From contig NZ_CP132359.1 in the NCBI RefSeq assembly GCF_030758975.1, forward strand, positions 2,762,782-2,826,781: DNA of 64,000 nucleotides. The letters are read 5' to 3'. The position numbers were made by a program, and so were the translations under genes. A model generated the notes under the pieces. It saw only the letters and a list, made by a program, of their open reading frames with translations, did not search any database and had not been told where the DNA came from. Shown here piece by piece: positions 35,302 through 43,717 of this stretch; position 1 is the first letter of the stretch, and every line of letters begins with the position of its first letter. The stretch is from Bosea beijingensis (GTDB lineage: Bacteria > Pseudomonadota > Alphaproteobacteria > Rhizobiales > Beijerinckiaceae).

Positions 35302-36303
35302 ATGACGCGGATAATCTGGGTCGACAATGCGAAGGCGATTGCGATCTATCTCGTCGTTCTGGGGCATTTCCATTATGATTATGCGCGATTGCCGTTCAAG
35401 GACCTGATCTACACATTTCACATGCCGGCTTTCCTCTTCGTCACGGGGTTTCTCCTCCCTGCGAGCTTTCCCGAGATGTCGCCGAAGCGGTTCTTCTCCC
35501 GCTACATTGGTCTTTATCTGCGCGGATACGCCTTCTTCTCGGTGATCGCCATCGGCATCTGGTGGGCGGCGCACGCCGCCAGCATCGGCAGCCTCCCCAG
35601 CCCCTGGCCCGCGATCGCGGGCTCGCTCTATGGCGTCGCGGGAACGGGTAGCTGGCTCGTCCACCATAACGCGCCGCTCTGGTATTTCACCTTCCTCGTC
35701 ACATCGATGGTCCTGGCCTTCCTTCTGACCCGAATCCCGCTGGCTCTAGGTGCGGTCCTTGCTCTCGCCTGTGCAGCCTTCGGCTTTCTCTATTCCGGGC
35801 CACGGCTGCCCTGGAACCTGGAAATGGCGGGCATCGGCGCGACGTTCGTCCTTGCGGGCTATCTCTTCCGGCGGGTCTATGGAGGACCCGAGTCCCGGTT
35901 TGCGGCCCGGCTCAGCGCTCCCGTGAACTGGATCGCGGTTCCGGTCCTGCTGGCGCTCCTCGTCTGGCTGACGGGAGTGACCGGCCTGGTGAACCTCAAT
36001 GGCGCGGAATTCGGCGATGGTCCGGGGCGCTTCTACCTCGCGGCCTTCACCGGCATAGCGCTTCTCGTCCTCGTTTCGGCGCTGCTGCCGGCAAGCCGTC
36101 TTGCGACGGCGATCTCTCTCGATACGCTGACGATCTTCGGGCTGCATTTCTATGTCGTGCTCGTCTTCGCACGCCTGCCCCATGCCAAGACAGGCTGGTT
36201 GGCGACGGCCGGTGCGGTCGTTTCCGCCGGTGTCGCGGTCCTGGCCTGTCTCGTCGCTGCCCGGGTCTTGAAGCCCGTGCTCGATCGGGTGGTGGCCCGC
36301 TGA
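35302..36303 (+). CDS. Acyltransferase 3 family membrane protein
   Basis: 333-residue membrane protein with about ten hydrophobic segments, of the acyltransferase-3 (OafB/NodX-like) family that modifies sugars or polysaccharides with acyl groups. The family opening is IIWVDNAKAIAIYLVVLGH, with the conserved His in VVLGHFHYDY (about residue 22), then FHMPAFLFVTGFLL. The start ATG 35302 is chosen because the family begins here; the upstream frame adds a non-homologous stretch. Codons at the 5' end are less GC-rich than neighbouring genes. It lies between the 20-bp direct repeats and is probably acquired; substrate unknown. Confidence 0.82.
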   Translation: MTRIIWVDNAKAIAIYLVVLGHFHYDYARLPFKDLIYTFHMPAFLFVTGFLLPASFPEMSPKRFFSRYIGLYLRGYAFFSVIAIGIWWAAHAASIGSLPSPWPAIAGSLYGVAGTGSWLVHHNAPLWYFTFLVTSMVLAFLLTRIPLALGAVLALACAAFGFLYSGPRLPWNLEMAGIGATFVLAGYLFRRVYGGPESRFAARLSAPVNWIAVPVLLALLVWLTGVTGLVNLNGAEFGDGPGRFYLAAFTGIALLVLVSALLPASRLATAISLDTLTIFGLHFYVVLVFARLPHAKTGWLATAGAVVSAGVAVLACLVAARVLKPVLDRVVAR

Positions 36304-36321
36304 GTAGCCGCGATGCGTCAA

Positions 36322-36341
36322 AGCGGCTCTTCGGCGGCTGA
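36322..36341 (+). repeat. Right copy of the 20-bp direct repeat
   Basis: Identical to 34737-34756. It ends one base before the stop complement of the MFS gene (TCA at 36342-36344), so the right boundary is also at a gene end. No terminal inverted repeats or integrase were seen within 34757-36321. Confidence 0.85.
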
Positions 36342-37538
36342 TCAGCTCTTCGCCGTCCGGATGCCGCGCGATGCGCGGAACAGGACGAGCGCGGTCACAC
36401 CCAATGCCGACATCACCAGCGGCAGGGGCAGTGCGGCGTTCTTCAAGAGGTGGCCGACCAGCAGCCCGACGCAGGCCGAGAGCAACATCTGGCAGAGCCC
36501 GTTGAAGGACGAGGCTGCGCCGGCGCGGTCCGGGAAGGGCATCATCGCCGAGGCCTGGGCCTGCGGCATGGTCAGCCCGACGCCGCAGGCATAGAGCGCC
36601 ATCGGCACGACGACCGCGGCCGCCCCGCCGAAGCCTGTCAGCACGCCGACCAGCATCGCGAGCCCGCCGCCGGCCAGGCAGGCGACGCCTATGGCGATGA
36701 CCCCGTCCATGCCGCGCCGCCCGACCAGCCGCTGCGCGATGATCGTGCCGGCGATATAGCCGAGCACGCCGAAGCCGAAGGAGAAGCCGTATGCGATCGG
36801 CGTCAGCCCGTAGACGCCGATCAGAACGAAGGACGAGCCGGAAATGAAGGCGAAGAGCCCGGCATAGGCCAGCGCCGTCAGCGCGACATAGACACGGAAG
36901 GCGCGGTTGTGCAGCAGCGTCCCGAAGCCCCGGAAGATACTGACGACGGAAAGCGGCTGCGGCGAGCGCACCCGCAGGGTCTCCGGCATCACGGTGACGA
37001 TGACCACGGCCAGCGCCAGCCCGAAGACGAGCGAGGCGAGGAAGGTCGAGCGCCAGCCGAAGGCGACCTGCAGCACGCCGCCGATCACCGGCGCGATCGC
37101 CGGCACCAGCCCCATGATCATGCCCATGCGCGCGAGCTCGCGCCCGGCGCGCGGGCCGTCATAGAGGTCGCGCACCATGGCGCGGCCGAGCACGATCGGC
37201 CCGGACGCCCCGAGCGCCTGGAAGGCCCGCGCCAGCGTCAGCGCGCCGATCGAGGGCGCGAAGGCGCAGGCCAGCGTCGCCAGTCCGAACAGGGTGAGGC
37301 CTGCCAGCAGGATCGGTTTGCGACCCAGCCGGTCTGAGAGCGGCCCCCAGAAGATCTGTCCGGCGGCGAAGCCGAACAGGAAGGAGGAGAGCGTCGCCTG
37401 CGCGCCGGCGACATCGGTCTCCATCACCCGCGCGATCTCGGGGAGGGATGGCAGGTAGAAATCGGTCGAGAGGGGCCCCAGCGCCGTCAGCATGGCGAGG
37501 ACGGCGGTCATCGCCAGCGTATCGGGACGAAGCTTCAT
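36342..37538 (-). CDS. MFS multidrug efflux transporter, Bcr/CflA subfamily
   Basis: 398 residues, 12 predicted membrane segments. Subfamily marks: LGPLSTDFYLPSLPEIAR (TM1), GFAAGQIFWGPLSDRLGRKP (motif A), GASGPIVLGRAMVRDLYDG and IAPVIGGVLQVAFGWR (motif C). Bcr/CflA proteins export drugs, bicyclomycin or amino acids such as cysteine. Convergent with the PBP/acyltransferase side. Its stop lies directly against the right copy of the 20-bp repeat, which would have joined it to the PBP stop before the insertion. Confidence 0.93.
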   Translation of the reverse strand: MKLRPDTLAMTAVLAMLTALGPLSTDFYLPSLPEIARVMETDVAGAQATLSSFLFGFAAGQIFWGPLSDRLGRKPILLAGLTLFGLATLACAFAPSIGALTLARAFQALGASGPIVLGRAMVRDLYDGPRAGRELARMGMIMGLVPAIAPVIGGVLQVAFGWRSTFLASLVFGLALAVVIVTVMPETLRVRSPQPLSVVSIFRGFGTLLHNRAFRVYVALTALAYAGLFAFISGSSFVLIGVYGLTPIAYGFSFGFGVLGYIAGTIIAQRLVGRRGMDGVIAIGVACLAGGGLAMLVGVLTGFGGAAAVVVPMALYACGVGLTMPQAQASAMMPFPDRAGAASSFNGLCQMLLSACVGLLVGHLLKNAALPLPLVMSALGVTALVLFRASRGIRTAKS

Positions 37539-37598
37539 GCAGGGCCTCCGCGCAGCCGGAAGGGCCGCGCTGCATGGCCCTGCTACGACGTCACCGCG

Positions 37599-38267
37599 TC
37601 ATCCGGCAATGGCCCGTGCAGCCGGCCGGTCCTGCGTTTCGCCGTGATAGGCCGTCGCCCGCATCGAGGGACGCTCCGAGAACGCCTCGTACCAGCGTGT
37701 CAGTCGTGGCCGCCCGTTGCGGAAATCCGGGAGGTTGCGGAATTCGAGCCAGGCGAGCGCCGTGGCCAGCCCGATATGACCGATATGAGCAGGCTCGTCG
37801 AAGTTTTCGCTGCGCTCCAGCACGTCGAAGCTCTCCACGAGCTTGGCCGTCTGACCGTCCTGAAGAGGCGGGTAGCGCAGGTGTTCCGGCCGACGCAGCG
37901 TCTCCCAGCGCAAGGCGATGCCGGCATCGCAGAGCCCCTGCGCGATGGCATGCAGGCGCAGAGCCTGCCAGCGTGCCTTGCCCTCGGCCGGAATCAATCG
38001 GCGCCCGCCATGGAGCCCGTCGAGATAATCGCAGATCACCAGCGAATCGAAGATCGCCCCGGCTTCCGGCGTGATCAGCACCGGCACCTTGCCAAGCGGA
38101 TTGACCGCGAAGATTTCGGGGTTGCGGTTGGTCGGGCTCGTCTCCTGATCGATGATCGCGAGCCGGTCGGCGATGCCGGCCTCATGCGCGAAGACGATGG
38201 TCTTGCGAGCGTAGGGAGAGTGGCTCTGCGAATGGAGCGCCAGGCGCTCGCTGGACGACGTGCTCAC
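37599..38267 (-). CDS. Glutathione S-transferase family protein
   Basis: 222-residue cytosolic GST-like protein: thioredoxin-fold N-terminal domain (about 1-80; HSQSHSPYARK, NPLGKVPVL and the glutathione-contact DSLVICDYLD) and an all-helical C-terminal domain (about 90-210). The GTG start at 38267 overlaps the stop of the upstream ammonia-lyase gene (GTGA), and a GGAGG site lies just before it. Coupled to the ammonia-lyase; the shared task is unclear. A longer upstream frame lies inside the lyase gene and is rejected. Confidence 0.88.
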   Translation of the reverse strand: MSTSSSERLALHSQSHSPYARKTIVFAHEAGIADRLAIIDQETSPTNRNPEIFAVNPLGKVPVLITPEAGAIFDSLVICDYLDGLHGGRRLIPAEGKARWQALRLHAIAQGLCDAGIALRWETLRRPEHLRYPPLQDGQTAKLVESFDVLERSENFDEPAHIGHIGLATALAWLEFRNLPDFRNGRPRLTRWYEAFSERPSMRATAYHGETQDRPAARAIAG

Positions 38268-39448
38268 GCGACCTCCTCCGGCTTGAGCCCGACGAGCTCG
38301 GCATAACGCGCCGGGTCGGTCGCTCCCTCGGTATTGACCAGGAAGACGCGCGAGTTGCCGTCGAGCTTCAGCGCCGCACGGGTCTGCGGGTCGCGCAGGG
38401 CCGCGAGCAGCCCGGCGAGCCCGGCCGCGCCGCTTTCGCCTGCGACGATGGCGGGGTCTCCGGCGGTCGGCCGTGCCAGGCGGTTCATCGCCTCGACGGC
38501 ATCGGAATCCTCGGCGGTCATGAAGGCATCGGCGGCGCGGTAGAGCACGCGCAGCGCCAGCGGCGAGGGATCGTAACATTCGAGCATCGCCATCACGGTC
38601 GGCGCGCCATGCGGAATCTTGCCGGGCTTGCCACGCTTCGCCGCCTCGAAGATGCAGGCGGCGCGCGACGGCTCGACCACCGTGAAGAACGGCCGCTCGG
38701 TGCCGAAGCTGGTCTGCATCTGCGCGGCGAGCGCGGCGGCGATGCCGCCGACGCCGGCCTGCACGAAGACATGCGTCGGCCGCTCCGGCATCTGCGCCAG
38801 CCCTTCGCGGGCAATGGCGGTATAGCCCTGCATGACCAGGCCGGGGATACGCTCATAGCCCTCCCAGGAGGTGTCGGAGACGATGGTCCAGCCGCGCTCG
38901 GTCGCGACGCGCGCCGCCTCGACCACGGAATCGTCGTAGGTGCCGTCGACGCGGACCATCTCGGCGCCGAAGCGGGCGATGGCCGCGACCCGCTCGTCGC
39001 TGACGCCGCTATGCACGAAGATCACGGCCTGGGCGCCGAGCAGTTGCGCCCCCTGCGCCACCGAGCGGCCATGGTTGCCGTCCGTCGCGCAGGCGAAGGT
39101 CATCCCGGCGGCGGCCTCGCGGACGGAGGGGTCGTTCATGTCGGCATCGCTGAGCTTACGCCCGAGCTTGTCGGACGCGGCTTCCAGCGCCAGCCGGATT
39201 ACTGCATAGGCGCCGCCGAGCGCCTTGAAGCTGCCCAGCCCGAGTCGCTGGCCCTCGTCCTTGATGAAGAGCGCGCCGATGCCGAGCGCGGCGGCAAGCC
39301 CCGGCAGGCTGTGCAGCGGCGTCGGCACATGGTTCGGCCGCTGGGCCAGATGTGCCGCGATCGCATCGGCTCCGGCCGGCCCGAGCGTCTCGATATCCTC
39401 CGGGTGCAGGGCGGTGCGGTAATCCGGATGATGATTGAGCAGGAACAT
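38264..39448 (-). CDS. dpaL: Diaminopropionate ammonia-lyase
   Basis: PLP-dependent fold-type II enzyme of 394 residues; family members convert 2,3-diaminopropionate to pyruvate and ammonia. Visible marks: LGLGSFKALGGAYAV with the PLP Lys (about residue 71), CATDGNHGRSVA, SDTSWEGYERIPGLVMQGY (a strong signature for this family), VQAGVGGIAAA and the phosphate loop GESGAAGLAG. The ATG at 39448 begins MFLLNHHPDYR; the longer frame is not supported. Divergent from an Lrp-type regulator 104 bp away, which probably controls it. Confidence 0.9.
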   Translation of the reverse strand: MFLLNHHPDYRTALHPEDIETLGPAGADAIAAHLAQRPNHVPTPLHSLPGLAAALGIGALFIKDEGQRLGLGSFKALGGAYAVIRLALEAASDKLGRKLSDADMNDPSVREAAAGMTFACATDGNHGRSVAQGAQLLGAQAVIFVHSGVSDERVAAIARFGAEMVRVDGTYDDSVVEAARVATERGWTIVSDTSWEGYERIPGLVMQGYTAIAREGLAQMPERPTHVFVQAGVGGIAAALAAQMQTSFGTERPFFTVVEPSRAACIFEAAKRGKPGKIPHGAPTVMAMLECYDPSPLALRVLYRAADAFMTAEDSDAVEAMNRLARPTAGDPAIVAGESGAAGLAGLLAALRDPQTRAALKLDGNSRVFLVNTEGATDPARYAELVGLKPEEVA

Positions 39449-39552
39449 GGCGGCCTCGTCTGGCTGGGTTGTCCGAATGGATATTGCATCGCGGGCGAAA
39501 AAGGCGCTGGATTTGACCGCTGCGCTTGCAAGTTTCTTTCTCAGGATGAGGC

Positions 39553-40032
39553 ATGGCCGAGCCGACCGCTCACGACCTCGACGCTTTCGACCGGGCGATC
39601 CTCGCCATCCTCCAGCAGGACAACACCACACCGCAGCGGGTGATTGGCGAGCGCGTCAACCTGTCGGCGCCGGCCGTGCAGCGCCGCATTCGCCGGATGG
39701 AGGCGACCGGTGTGATCAAGGCGAATGTCGCGGTGGTCGATCCCACCGCGCTCGGCCATCCGATCACTGTTTTCGTCGAGGTCGAATTGGTCAGCGAGAC
39801 GGCGCCCGATATCGACGCGGCCAAGAGCGCCTTCCTCGCCGCGCCCGAAGTACAGCAATGCTACTACGTCACCGGCGAAGTCGATTTCATGCTGGTCGTG
39901 CTGGTGCCGAGCATGGCGGCCTATGAGGCGCTGACGCGGCGCCTGTTCTTCGCCAATCCCAACATCCGCAAGTTCCGCTCCTTCGTCGCGATGGACCGGG
40001 TCAAGACCGGGCTTGGCGTGCCGATCGCCTAG
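39553..40032 (+). CDS. Lrp/AsnC family transcriptional regulator
   Basis: 159 residues: N-terminal helix-turn-helix (about 10-60, with LDAFDRAILAILQQDNTTPQ and LSAPAVQRRIRRMEATGVI) and the C-terminal ligand-binding RAM/ACT-like domain (about 70-155). It is preceded by AGGATGAGGC at good spacing. Divergent from the ammonia-lyase, the usual layout for an Lrp-type local regulator of amino-acid catabolism; control of dpaL and the coupled GST is inferred. Confidence 0.92.
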   Translation: MAEPTAHDLDAFDRAILAILQQDNTTPQRVIGERVNLSAPAVQRRIRRMEATGVIKANVAVVDPTALGHPITVFVEVELVSETAPDIDAAKSAFLAAPEVQQCYYVTGEVDFMLVVLVPSMAAYEALTRRLFFANPNIRKFRSFVAMDRVKTGLGVPIA

Positions 40033-40138
40033 CCGCCCTGCGGCAGGGGCGGGGCCGCCATGGCCGGGCCGTCTTGTTCCGGCCGCTTCGATATGCGACC
40101 GCGGACGGACGTGACGAACGAGCCTGACGGGCCTTGCC

Positions 40139-41938
40139 GTGATCACCGTGAAAGCCACAGAACCGCCGGCCGGGACAGGCGATGCGCCGCAGGGCTGGCG
40201 CGCGCTCGTCCGCTCCAGCGAGATCGGCATCGTGGTTCTCGCTTGCCTGGTCGGTGTGCTGGCCGGGCTCGTCGTGCTGGCGATGTCCTTCACGACGCAG
40301 CTCCTGCATGAAATTATCTTCGGCCTCGCCCGTGGCCAGCACCTCTCGATCACGACGACGATCCCCGCCTGGCGGGCCATCGCCGGCCCGGTGCTCGGCG
40401 GCCTCGCCATCGGCTTTGCCTCCTGGCTGTTCTTCCGTCGCCGCAAGCAGCCGATCGATCCGATCGAGGCCAATGCGCTGCATGGCGGGCGCATGTCCTT
40501 CCGCGACAGCGTCTTCGTCGCGCTCCAGACCATGGGGTCCAGTGGTGCCGGCGCCTCTGTCGGACTCGAAGCCGGCTATACGCAGGCCGCGAGCGGGCTC
40601 GCCTCGCATATCGGCCGACGCCTGCGTCTGCGCCGGGCGGACATGCGCCTCATGGTCGGCTGTGCGGCCGGCGGCGCGATCGGCGCGGCCTTCGATGCGC
40701 CCCTGACCGGCGCCTTCTACGCTTTCGAACTGATCCTCGGCAGCTACTCGATCGCCGCCTTCGTGCCGGTGATGGCCGCGACCTTCATGGCGACCGTCAC
40801 GCACAGCCTGCTCGCGCCCTCGCTGCTCGCGGTCGAGGTGCCGTCGATCGGCACGATCACCATGGCCAACCTGCCGCTGGTCGTCCTGCTTGGCGCCGCC
40901 TGCGGGCTCGTCGGCATCGTCGTGATGCGCGCCGCCGCCTTCGTGGAGGCCGGCTTCAGGCGCTCGCAAATTCCGACCTGGCTGCGGCCGGCCTTCGGCG
41001 GCCTCGTCGTCGGCGCGCTCGCGGTCTGGAACCCCTCGGTGTTTTCCGCTGGCCATGGCGCGATCAATCTCTATCTCAGCATGGAAGCCAGCCTGCTGCT
41101 CTTCGCGCTGGTGCTCATCGCCAAGGCTTTGGCCTCCTCGGTCTCGATTGGCTCCGGCTTCCGCGGCGGCCTGTTCTTCGCCTCGCTGCTGCTTGGCGTG
41201 CTGACCGGGCGCCTCTTCATCGGCGTGCTGACGCTCGTCTTCCCGAACCTCGCCGGACACGAGACGCTGTTTGCATTGGTGGGGATGAGCTCGCTCGCGG
41301 TCTCGATCGTCGGCGGCCCGATGACGATGACGCTGCTGGCGCTCGAGATGACCGGCGATCTCAAGCTGACGCTGGCCGTGGTCGGGGCCGCCGGCGCGGC
41401 CTCGCTCGTCACGCGCCGCCTCTTCGGCTTCTCCTTCGCGACCTGGCGCTTCCATCTGCGCGGCGAGAGCATCCGCGGCGCCCATGACGTCGGCTGGATG
41501 CGTGATCTCACGGCCGGCAGCATGATGCGCCTCGAGGTGCCGAAGATTGCCGCCGACGCCTCCATTGCCGAGGCGCGGCTGAAATACCCGCCGGGTTCGA
41601 CCAGCTATCTCGTCGCGATCGGCCCCGGCGACGCCTATGCCGGCATGGTGCCGCCCGGCGCGCTCTACGAGCCGGACCCGGCTCTGGACGAGGAGGCTGC
41701 GGCCGAGCCCGCGCCGCGCACCGTGCGCCATCTCCTGCGCAACCCGAACCGGATGCTGCTCGCCGACATGTCGGTGCGTGACACGCTGAAGCTGTTCGAG
41801 GAGGCCGAAAGCGAGGCCTTGCCGGTCGTGGCGGATCGCGAGACCCGCCGCATCGTCGGCATCCTCAGCGAGGCGCACGCGATCAAGCGCTACAGCGATG
41901 AGGTCAGCCGCCGGAATCGCGAGCTGACGGGGGAGTAG
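40139..41938 (+). CDS. ClC-family chloride channel/antiporter with CBS region
   Basis: 599-residue ClC protein. Membrane part about 20-450; family elements are the GSSGAGASVGLEAGYTQ segment (in place of the canonical GSGIP and GREGP loops, with the gating-position Glu kept in GLEAG), GCAAGGAIGAAFDAPLTGAFYAFE, and GSGFRGGLFFASLLLG for the third selectivity loop. The C-terminal region (about 470-590) ends with a CBS-like stretch (EAESEALPVVADRETRRIVGILSE). The proximal gate motif G-x-E-x-P is altered: the final Pro is missing. Channel versus H+/Cl- exchange cannot be settled. GTG start at 40139. Confidence 0.88.
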   Translation: MITVKATEPPAGTGDAPQGWRALVRSSEIGIVVLACLVGVLAGLVVLAMSFTTQLLHEIIFGLARGQHLSITTTIPAWRAIAGPVLGGLAIGFASWLFFRRRKQPIDPIEANALHGGRMSFRDSVFVALQTMGSSGAGASVGLEAGYTQAASGLASHIGRRLRLRRADMRLMVGCAAGGAIGAAFDAPLTGAFYAFELILGSYSIAAFVPVMAATFMATVTHSLLAPSLLAVEVPSIGTITMANLPLVVLLGAACGLVGIVVMRAAAFVEAGFRRSQIPTWLRPAFGGLVVGALAVWNPSVFSAGHGAINLYLSMEASLLLFALVLIAKALASSVSIGSGFRGGLFFASLLLGVLTGRLFIGVLTLVFPNLAGHETLFALVGMSSLAVSIVGGPMTMTLLALEMTGDLKLTLAVVGAAGAASLVTRRLFGFSFATWRFHLRGESIRGAHDVGWMRDLTAGSMMRLEVPKIAADASIAEARLKYPPGSTSYLVAIGPGDAYAGMVPPGALYEPDPALDEEAAAEPAPRTVRHLLRNPNRMLLADMSVRDTLKLFEEAESEALPVVADRETRRIVGILSEAHAIKRYSDEVSRRNRELTGE

Positions 41939-41947
41939 TCCGAAGGC

Positions 41948-42463
41948 TCAGTCCGAACGCAGCGCGATGCTCGCGACGACACGCCAGTCCGCGATCGGCA
42001 CGTCCTGCCCCGATGTCACGATGCCCACGCGGTCGAAGCGGATGGCGCGGCCGGCGAGGCGGGTGTTGATCTCGGCGATGGCCGCGGCCTTCGCCGCAGC
42101 CTCGACCTCCCCGTAGAGCAGCGAGACATGCGGCATGAAGCTGGCGAAGCCCTCGGGATCGAGCGCCTGCTTCAGCTTCGCCAGGGCCGGCGAGACCGCG
42201 AAACGGGCATAGAACGAGCGGAAATAGGCATCGCTCCCTTCAACGACGGAGACCGGTTCCGCAAACGCTTCGACTGCTCCGGCGGTCGCCGCGATGGCGC
42301 GTTGGAGTTCTGCAGGCGTCGTCTCGGTGTCGCCCTGCAATGTCAGATGCGGGGCGAAGAGAGGGGTGCGGAAACGGCCGGACAGATCTCCGACGATCCC
42401 GACCAGCAGCGCTTCGTCGGCAGGCGCCGGCATCAGCCAGAGAGAATGAATCCGCACTGTCAT
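41948..42463 (-). CDS. 2H phosphoesterase-like protein (cyclic phosphodiesterase / 2'-5' RNA ligase fold)
   Basis: 171 residues with two H-x-T/S motifs, PHLTL (about 39) and PHVSL (about 113), the signature of the 2H phosphoesterase superfamily including cyclic phosphodiesterases and 2'-5' RNA ligases. Start ATG 42463 is chosen for the GAAAGG just upstream; an ATG eight codons earlier lacks this. Soluble and cytoplasmic. Convergent with the ClC gene and divergent from the ABC importer. Role unknown. Confidence 0.8.
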   Translation of the reverse strand: MTVRIHSLWLMPAPADEALLVGIVGDLSGRFRTPLFAPHLTLQGDTETTPAELQRAIAATAGAVEAFAEPVSVVEGSDAYFRSFYARFAVSPALAKLKQALDPEGFASFMPHVSLLYGEVEAAAKAAAIAEINTRLAGRAIRFDRVGIVTSGQDVPIADWRVVASIALRSD

Positions 42464-42586
42464 CCGCCTTTCACAAAGGTCTTGCATAGACTGCGCCCCG
42501 TGCGTAACGTTTATTTCAACTGAGCCGATTGTGGAAGAAATATTCCATTGTCAGGCGATAAGAGCAGAACTGGGGGAGTAGGCGCC

Positions 42587-43702
42587 TTGCAGCCGGAAAC
42601 GCAAGCCAGAGCGGGGAGCGGCGCGGCCATCGGCGTGCGCGGTCTCAAGGTCGCCTATGGCGGCACCCGTGTGCTGCACGGCATCGATCTCGACTTCACG
42701 CCCGGCAGTTTCACCGCGCTTCTCGGTTCGTCCGGCTGCGGCAAGACTACGCTGCTGCGCTCGCTCTCCGGCTTCGTTCCGGTCGAGGACGGCTCGATCG
42801 TCGTCGGCGGCAAGGATGTCGCTGGCTTGCCGCCGGAAAAGCGCGGCATGGCCATGGTCTTCCAGTCCTATGCGCTCTGGCCGCATATGACCGTTCTCCA
42901 GAACATCGGCTACGGCCTCAAGCTGCGCGGCAGGTCCAAGGCCGAGATCGTCGCCAAGGTCGGCGAGATGCTGAATTTCCTCGGCCTTGCCGGCTATGAG
43001 GATCGCAAGGTCACGGCGCTCTCCGGCGGCCAGCGCCAGCGTGTCGCGCTCGGCCGGGCGCTCGCCATCGATCCCGGCATCCTGCTGCTCGATGAGCCGC
43101 TCTCCAATCTCGACGCCAAGATCCGCATGGTGATGCGTCACGAGATCCGCGCCATTCAGCAGCGGCTCGGCCTCACCGCCGTCCATGTCACCCATGACCG
43201 TGAGGAGGCCATGACCATGGCCGACCGGCTGGTCATCATGCAGGCCGGCCACATCGCCCAGGTCGGCACGCCCGAGGAGGTCTATGACCGCCCGGCCAGT
43301 GCTTTCGTCGCCAATTTCATGGGTGCCGAGAACGTGCTGCCGCTCAGCGTAAATCGCGGCGAGGGCCAGGCGTCCGTCACCTCCGGCGCAGCCCGCGCGA
43401 CACTTGCCGGCGAAGCCGCCGCCGCCCTGCCGAACGGCGAGGCGCTTGCCTATTTCCGCGACGATGTCGCGAGCCTCGACGCGCATGACGCGGCGGCTGG
43501 CGACGGCGATCTCGTCGTGCCCGGCACCATCGCCGCGCGCGCCTATCCCGGTGGCATCTACCGCTACAAGGTCGAAGCCGCCGGCCGCCAGATTACGGTC
43601 GACGATGTCGCCCGTCACGAACTCGGAACGAAGGTCGGGCTGCGCATTCCGCTGCAGCGCCTCCACATCTTCCCGGCGACCGAGGCCGGGATTGCCGCCT
43701 GA
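42587..43702 (+). CDS. ABC importer ATP-binding protein (PotA/FbpC type)
   Basis: About 371 residues: ABC domain (about 20-250) with Walker A GSSGCGKT, signature LSGGQRQRVALGRALA, Walker B LLLDEP and H-loop VHVTHD, then a C-terminal TOBE-like regulatory domain. I prefer a TTG start at 42587, after GGGGGAG; another TTG at 42548 is possible. First of a four-gene importer set (ATPase, binding protein, two permeases). The type is shared by iron(III), spermidine/putrescine and sugar-phosphate systems, so the substrate is open. No iron-type operator was seen before it. Confidence 0.9.
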   Translation: MQPETQARAGSGAAIGVRGLKVAYGGTRVLHGIDLDFTPGSFTALLGSSGCGKTTLLRSLSGFVPVEDGSIVVGGKDVAGLPPEKRGMAMVFQSYALWPHMTVLQNIGYGLKLRGRSKAEIVAKVGEMLNFLGLAGYEDRKVTALSGGQRQRVALGRALAIDPGILLLDEPLSNLDAKIRMVMRHEIRAIQQRLGLTAVHVTHDREEAMTMADRLVIMQAGHIAQVGTPEEVYDRPASAFVANFMGAENVLPLSVNRGEGQASVTSGAARATLAGEAAAALPNGEALAYFRDDVASLDAHDAAAGDGDLVVPGTIAARAYPGGIYRYKVEAAGRQITVDDVARHELGTKVGLRIPLQRLHIFPATEAGIAA

Positions 43703-43717
43703 CAGGGAGTCAGACAC

